In this document: piece by piece, positions 6,515 to 10,387 of the stretch
Layout: every line of letters begins with the position of its first letter
How positions within the stretch are numbered: the stretch's first letter is position 1
Assembly: GCA_905215095.1 (NCBI GenBank)
Contig: CAJMOL010000034.1
Location: forward strand, 1 to 10,387
Source of the DNA: an uncultured bacterium
Lineage (GTDB): Bacteria; Actinomycetota; Coriobacteriia; Coriobacteriales; Coriobacteriaceae
Length of the DNA stretch: 10,387 nucleotides
Direction of reading: 5' to 3'
The notes under the pieces: model-generated
Told to the model about the DNA's origin: nothing
Database searches by the model: none
What the model saw: only the letters and a program-made list of their open reading frames with translations
Program-made: the position numbers and the translations under genes

Positions 6515-7828
6515 ATGCAGGCACAGAAGGCGGAGGGAACCCGCGACCTTATCGGCGCCGAGATGCGCGCTTGGCAAAAGATGCAGCAGATTGCGGCCGG
6601 CGTATTCGAGCCGTTTGGCTTTAAGCCTATCGAGACGCCCGCGATCGAGCAGGTGGACGTCTTTGTCCACGGCATCGGCCAGTCGACCGACGTCGTGCGC
6701 AAGGAGATGTTCCGCGTCTTTAGCGGCGCCAACCTGGAGCGCGTCTTTACTGAGGGCACCGACACCAAGCTCAAGCCCAAGCAGCGCCTGGCGCTTCGTC
6801 CCGAGGGCACGGCCGGTGTGGTGCGCGCCGTCGTGGAGAACAACCTGGTGCCTCAGGGCTCCACACCGTTTAAGGCCTACTATGCCGAGGCCATGTTCCG
6901 CGGCGAGCGTCCCCAGAAGGGTCGTCTGCGTCAGTTCCACCAGGTAGGCATCGAGTGGCTCGGCGCTCCCGATCCGGCGGCAGACGCCGAGTGCATCATC
7001 ATGCTCATGGAGTTCTACAAGCGCCTGGGCTTTGATCTTTCCAAGCTTCGTCTGCTCATTAACTCGATGGGTGATGCCCAATGCCGTCCTGCCTATCGCG
7101 AGCAGGTCAAGCAGTTTATCCTCGATCACGCCGACGAGATGTGCGATGAGTGCCGCGAGCGCGCCGAGCTTAACCCGCTGCGCGCCTTCGACTGCAAGAA
7201 CGACCACTGCCGCGAGATCATGGCCGACGCGCCGCTGATGGGCGACAACCTGTGCGACGAGTGCCGCGAGCACTACGAGCAGGTCAAGCGCTATCTGGAT
7301 GCCGCCGGTATCGAGTATGTCGAGGATCCCACCCTGGTGCGTGGTCTGGACTACTACACCCGCACCGTCTTTGAGGTCGAGGCTCCCGGTGCCGGCGTCG
7401 GCTCCATCGGTGGCGGTGGCCGCTACGACGGCCTGGTCGAGCTCGAGGGTGGCAAGCCCACGGCGGGCGTCGGCTTTGCCGTCGGTTTTGAGCGCGCCCT
7501 GCTGGCCCTGCAGGCCTTTGGCAGCGATCTGGGTGCCGAGGAGGCCCCGTGCGTCTACGTCGCCAATGCCGGCAAGGAGCTGCGCCAGAACGTCTTTGCC
7601 ATTACGCAGCAGCTTCGCGCCGCAGGTATCGTGACCGAGGCCGACTATCAGGGCCGTTCGCTCAAAGCTCAGTTTAAGCAGGCCGACAAGGTGGGCGCCA
7701 AGCTCATCCTGGTCCTGGGCGGCGACGAGCTTGCCGCCGGCAAGGTCAAGGTGCGCGACATGGAGAGCCATGACGAGGTACTGGTCGATTTGGCTAACGT
7801 TGTCGAGGCGGTTCGCGAGCGCCTGTAG
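6515..7828 (+). CDS. hisS: Histidine--tRNA ligase (437 aa)
   Basis: A class II aminoacyl-tRNA synthetase that charges tRNA-His with histidine using ATP. The N-terminus KAEGTRDLIGAEM is the family's opening GTRD motif. Motif 2 is FRGERPQKGRLRQFHQ (128-143, with R129 and the loop contacting ATP and the acceptor end). The histidine-specific motif RGLDYYTRTVFE begins at R276, followed by GGGGRYDGL and motif 3 GVGFAVGFERALL; the C-terminal anticodon-binding domain starts near APCVYVANAG. Length is as expected. Six cysteines (210, 213, 227, 232, 247, 250), including two CDEC pairs, cluster in the insertion region around NPLRAFDCKN. AAAGGTG (6501-6507) lies 7 bases before ATG 6515, which I prefer to the in-frame TTG at 6509. 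Flanked by its own promoter and terminator, it appears monocistronic. Confidence 0.96.
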   Translation: MQAQKAEGTRDLIGAEMRAWQKMQQIAAGVFEPFGFKPIETPAIEQVDVFVHGIGQSTDVVRKEMFRVFSGANLERVFTEGTDTKLKPKQRLALRPEGTAGVVRAVVENNLVPQGSTPFKAYYAEAMFRGERPQKGRLRQFHQVGIEWLGAPDPAADAECIIMLMEFYKRLGFDLSKLRLLINSMGDAQCRPAYREQVKQFILDHADEMCDECRERAELNPLRAFDCKNDHCREIMADAPLMGDNLCDECREHYEQVKRYLDAAGIEYVEDPTLVRGLDYYTRTVFEVEAPGAGVGSIGGGGRYDGLVELEGGKPTAGVGFAVGFERALLALQAFGSDLGAEEAPCVYVANAGKELRQNVFAITQQLRAAGIVTEADYQGRSLKAQFKQADKVGAKLILVLGGDELAAGKVKVRDMESHDEVLVDLANVVEAVRERL

Positions 7829-7886
7829 CGCATGATTTTTGAGCTGCGGGTCCGCTGACATGTCCCGCTCGCGGTGAGCGATTGTT

Positions 7887-7926
7887 ACGGGGGTGTTTCG
7901 CATTTATGCGGAATGCCCCCGTTTGT
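7887..7926 (+). terminator. Long hairpin terminator of hisS
   Basis: ACGGGGG (7887-7893) pairs with CCCCCGT (7916-7922). The inner sequence continues the stem through GTTTCGCAT and ATGCGGAAT, with three G-U pairs, leaving only a two-base TT loop on paper. TTTGTGT follows. It lies about 60 bases after the hisS stop; bases 7829-7886 show only small hairpins, for example CGCTC/GAGCG at 7866-7880. Confidence 0.8.
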
Positions 7927-7982
7927 GTATGCCGTCCACCGAGAAATACGACCATTTAGGGCAAAAACCCTTGCAATGCAGA

Positions 7983-8026
7983 AAATACTTTTGTGTGGTA
8001 AAGCGCAATCAGTGTCGAAAGTATTT
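7983..8026 (+). promoter_or_regulatory. Paired inverted boxes upstream of ppc, possible regulator sites
   Basis: AAATACTTT (7983-7991) and AAAGTATTT (8018-8026) are perfect 9-base inverse copies 26 bases apart, centre to centre 35 bases. Relative to the TATAAT at 8037, the right box covers about -31 to -22, inside the core promoter, and the left about -66 to -58. A further GAAATAC is at 7943-7949. This pattern suits a DNA-binding regulator with two sites, but the regulator is unidentified. Confidence 0.4.
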
Positions 8027-8036
8027 CTCAAGCGCC

Positions 8037-8042
8037 TATAAT
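8037..8042 (+). promoter_or_regulatory. -10 box (TATAAT) of ppc
   Basis: A perfect TATAAT lies 44 bases before the GTG start, so transcription would begin near 8049. There is no convincing -35 (TGTCGA at an 18-base spacing matches poorly), suggesting dependence on an activator or a weak basal promoter. Confidence 0.6.
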
Positions 8043-8066
8043 GAATACCGCATGTTACGTGCATAG

Positions 8067-8082
8067 AAGGAGGAATGGGAGG
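8067..8082 (+). promoter_or_regulatory. Two tandem Shine-Dalgarno sequences before ppc
   Basis: AAGGAGG (8067-8073) and GGAGG (8078-8082) lie 13 and 4 bases before the GTG at 8087. An in-frame ATG at 8075 sits only one base after the first, too close for efficient use. The second site therefore favours GTG 8087. Confidence 0.6.
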
Positions 8083-8086
8083 AAAC

Positions 8087-10387
8087 GTGGCTGAGAACCT
8101 AAGCAACCAGTCTGTACCCGAAACCGCGGCGCGCGTCGCTGCCGTGGTCAACCGCCTCGTTAACCGAATCGGCTCGAATGCCGAGTCCAGGGAGCGTCTC
8201 GCCGAGATCGAGATCCCCGAGGAGCTGCGCGATAATCTGGCGCTGTTCCTGCGCCTGGAACGTCGTGTGCTTAGCGAGTATGATCCCGAGATCGCGGACC
8301 TGTTCGACAAGATTTTGACAGCCGAGTTTGTGGCCAATGCTGGCAACCCCGGTAGCCGCGCTGCCGACGAGTCCGTTGACGAACAGGGCGTGCCCACTGC
8401 CGACGAGCCTACCGCCGTGGCGTTTCGCGAAGTCGTCGATCTGATTGACAGCCTGCCGCTTGATAAGCAGCAGGTCATCGTTCGCGCCTTTACGAGCTTC
8501 TTCCACTTGGCAAACCTGTCGGAGGAGAACTACCGTGTGGCGCAGCTGCGCGAGCGCGAGGCCGGTGCGTCGACCGATACCGAGGTCGATCCCGCCAACG
8601 AGCTCACCGTCGCCTATCACCAGCTGGTAGACGAGATGGGTGTCGAGGGTGCCAACGAGCTGCTCGACAAGCTTGAGTTCCACCCCGTCTTTACCGCACA
8701 CCCCACCGAGGCCCGTCGTAAGGCCGTCGAGGGCAAGATTCGCCGTATCTCCAACCTGCTGGAGGAGCGTCCGCGTTTGGGCGGCTCCGACCTGGTGGAG
8801 AACGAGCGCCATATGCTGCAGGAGATCGACGCCCTGGTGCGTACGAGCCCCATCGCGCTCAAGAAGCCCACGCCGGTCGAGGAAGCCGATACCATCATCG
8901 ACATCTTCGATAACACGCTGTTCGACGTCATCCCCGTCATCTATCGTCGCTTTGACGACTGGGTGCTGGGCGACAAGGCCGGTACCGTGCCGCCGCTGTG
9001 CCCGGCGTTCTTCCATCCCGGCAGCTGGATCGGTTCCGACCGCGACGGTAACCCCAACGTCACCGCCAAGGTGAGCCGTGAGGTCGCCGCCAAGTACTTT
9101 ACCCACATGGTGCTCAAGCTCGAGGACAAGTGCCGCCGCATCGGCCGCAACCTCACGCTCGAGGCCACCTACAGCAAGCCGTCTGCCGAGCTCATCAACC
9201 TGTGGAACCATCAGGTCGAGATGAGCACCCAGTACACGGCCCGTGCCGAGCTGATCTCCGAGCACGAGCCGCATCGTGCCGTCATGCTCGTCATGGCCGA
9301 CCGTCTGAACGCCACTGTGCGCCGTATCACCGACACCATGTACCACAGCGCCGATGAGTTCCTGGATGACCTGCGCGTCGTCCAGCGTTCGCTTGCTGCC
9401 TGCGGTGCCGTCCGTGCCGCCTACGGTCCGGTCCAGACCATCATCTGGCAGGTCGAGTCCTTCGGCTTCCATATGGTCGAGATGGAGTTCCGTCAGCACT
9501 CCGTGGTGCACGCCCGCGCCCTCAAGGATATCCACGAGAACGGTATCCATGGCGACCTGCAGCCCATGACGCGCGAGGTCATCGATACCTTCCGCGCTAT
9601 CGGCTCCATCCAAAAGCGCTACGGCAAGAAGATGGCGCACCGCTACATCATCTCGTTTACCAAGAGTGCCCAGCATGTGGCCGACGTCTTTGAGCTTGCC
9701 CACCTGTCCTTTGCACACGAGGAGGATGTCCCCGAGCTTGACGTGATCCCGCTGTTCGAGCAGCTCGAGGACCTCGAGGGCTGCGTCGACGTACTCGATC
9801 AGATGCTTACGCTGCCCGTGGTGCAAAAGCGCCTTGCCCAGACCAACCGCCGCATGGAGGTCATGCTGGGCTATTCCGACTCCTCCAAGGACGCCGGTCC
9901 TACCACGGCCATGCTCGCGCTGCACTCCGCGCAGGAGCGCATCGCCAAGTGGGCAGAGAAGAACGATATCGACTTGGTGCTCATGCACGGTCGCGGCGGT
10001 GCCGTGGGCCGTGGCGGTGGCCCGGCCAACAAGGCCGTGCTGGCGCAGCCCAAGGGTTCGGTCAACTGCTTCTTTAAGCTCACCGAGCAGGGCGAGGTCA
10101 TCTTTGCCCGTTACGGCAACCGCACGCTGGCTCAGCGCCATGTTGAGTCCGTTGCTGCCGCAACGCTTTTGCAGTCGGCCCCGAGTGTCGAGAAGACCAA
10201 CACCGAGACCACGCAGAAGTTCTGGGATATGGCCGAGAAGCTCAACACCGCAAGCCACGAGCGCTATCTGGACCTGCTGAACACCGAGGACTTTACACCG
10301 TGGTTCTCGACCGTGACGCCGCTGACCGAGGTCAGTCTGCTGCCGATCGGCTCACGTCCCGCCAAGCGCGGTCTGGGCGCCAAGTCG
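8087..10387 (+). CDS. ppc: Phosphoenolpyruvate carboxylase (3' end outside window)
   Basis: The enzyme carboxylates phosphoenolpyruvate with bicarbonate to oxaloacetate and phosphate, refilling the TCA intermediates and feeding succinate or aspartate formation. The frame is open for 767 codons to the window edge; bacterial PEPC usually has about 880-950 residues, so the last part, including the conserved C-terminus, lies beyond. Signatures: FTAHPTEARRKAVEGKI with catalytic H205; FFHPGSWIGSDRDGNPNVTA; MLGYSDSSKDAGPTTAMLA with K601; and LMHGRGGAVGRGGGPANKAV with H634 and R636, the mobile glycine loop. The N-terminal 200 residues are helical and less conserved, with an acidic insert (ADESVDEQGVPTADEP) that may be lineage-specific. 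The GTG start is chosen from the nearby GGAGG; an in-frame ATG at 8075 would add four residues. Regulation probably involves the paired boxes at 7983-8026. Confidence 0.95.
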   Translation, partial: MAENLSNQSVPETAARVAAVVNRLVNRIGSNAESRERLAEIEIPEELRDNLALFLRLERRVLSEYDPEIADLFDKILTAEFVANAGNPGSRAADESVDEQGVPTADEPTAVAFREVVDLIDSLPLDKQQVIVRAFTSFFHLANLSEENYRVAQLREREAGASTDTEVDPANELTVAYHQLVDEMGVEGANELLDKLEFHPVFTAHPTEARRKAVEGKIRRISNLLEERPRLGGSDLVENERHMLQEIDALVRTSPIALKKPTPVEEADTIIDIFDNTLFDVIPVIYRRFDDWVLGDKAGTVPPLCPAFFHPGSWIGSDRDGNPNVTAKVSREVAAKYFTHMVLKLEDKCRRIGRNLTLEATYSKPSAELINLWNHQVEMSTQYTARAELISEHEPHRAVMLVMADRLNATVRRITDTMYHSADEFLDDLRVVQRSLAACGAVRAAYGPVQTIIWQVESFGFHMVEMEFRQHSVVHARALKDIHENGIHGDLQPMTREVIDTFRAIGSIQKRYGKKMAHRYIISFTKSAQHVADVFELAHLSFAHEEDVPELDVIPLFEQLEDLEGCVDVLDQMLTLPVVQKRLAQTNRRMEVMLGYSDSSKDAGPTTAMLALHSAQERIAKWAEKNDIDLVLMHGRGGAVGRGGGPANKAVLAQPKGSVNCFFKLTEQGEVIFARYGNRTLAQRHVESVAAATLLQSAPSVEKTNTETTQKFWDMAEKLNTASHERYLDLLNTEDFTPWFSTVTPLTEVSLLPIGSRPAKRGLGAKS

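Noticed and set aside
6202..6524. Several short open frames on both strands over the palindromes
   Set aside because: Both strands give similar peptides (for example GRRKTDH) only because the DNA is an inverted repeat; no ribosome site or domain supports them. Such frames may be listed as hypothetical proteins in annotations.

Overview
The window reads as a stretch of chromosome from a GC-rich, Gram-positive-type bacterium. Codon use (strong G/C at third positions), the near-perfect Shine-Dalgarno sites and the mix of YhgE/Pip membrane proteins with ordinary housekeeping genes fit the Coriobacteriia, with Collinsella my best guess. That placement is inference; I could not search a database. 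All genes lie on the + strand.

Left part (2-3274): two tandem YhgE/Pip-family membrane proteins, the first cut by the window edge. They abut (stop at 1082-1084, ATG at 1085) and are surely one transcription unit, closed by a hairpin terminator at 3371-3404. Middle (3476-5871): a drug/metabolite-type (EamA) exporter with its own terminator, then an M20D-type zinc amidohydrolase with a candidate promoter and a dyad that could be its operator. The amidohydrolase is followed after 40 bases by the first quarter of an MFS transporter. That gene is dead: a one-base C insertion shifts the frame near 6156-6159 and the rest is missing. The hydrolase and the lost transporter look like a former uptake-and-hydrolysis operon.

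The most unusual stretch is 6260-6456, between the broken transporter and hisS. It holds three consecutive hairpin-forming inverted repeats. The central one is a 64-base near-perfect palindrome with 22-base arms and a 12-base palindromic centre (GATCACGTGATC). It resembles a REP/MITE-type repeat rather than coding DNA, and the transporter's coding signal stops where it begins.

Right part (6515-10387): histidyl-tRNA synthetase, with a consensus TATAAT just upstream and a long hairpin terminator behind, then phosphoenolpyruvate carboxylase, which runs off the window with 767 codons visible. The ppc upstream region has a TATAAT box and a pair of inverted AAATACTTT/AAAGTATTT boxes, one covering the -32 to -22 region, which look like a regulator's sites. 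I see no defence system, CRISPR array, tRNA, rRNA or intact transposase. The strongest candidates for something undescribed are the palindrome cluster and the two-gene YhgE/Pip unit with its extra C-terminal membrane module.
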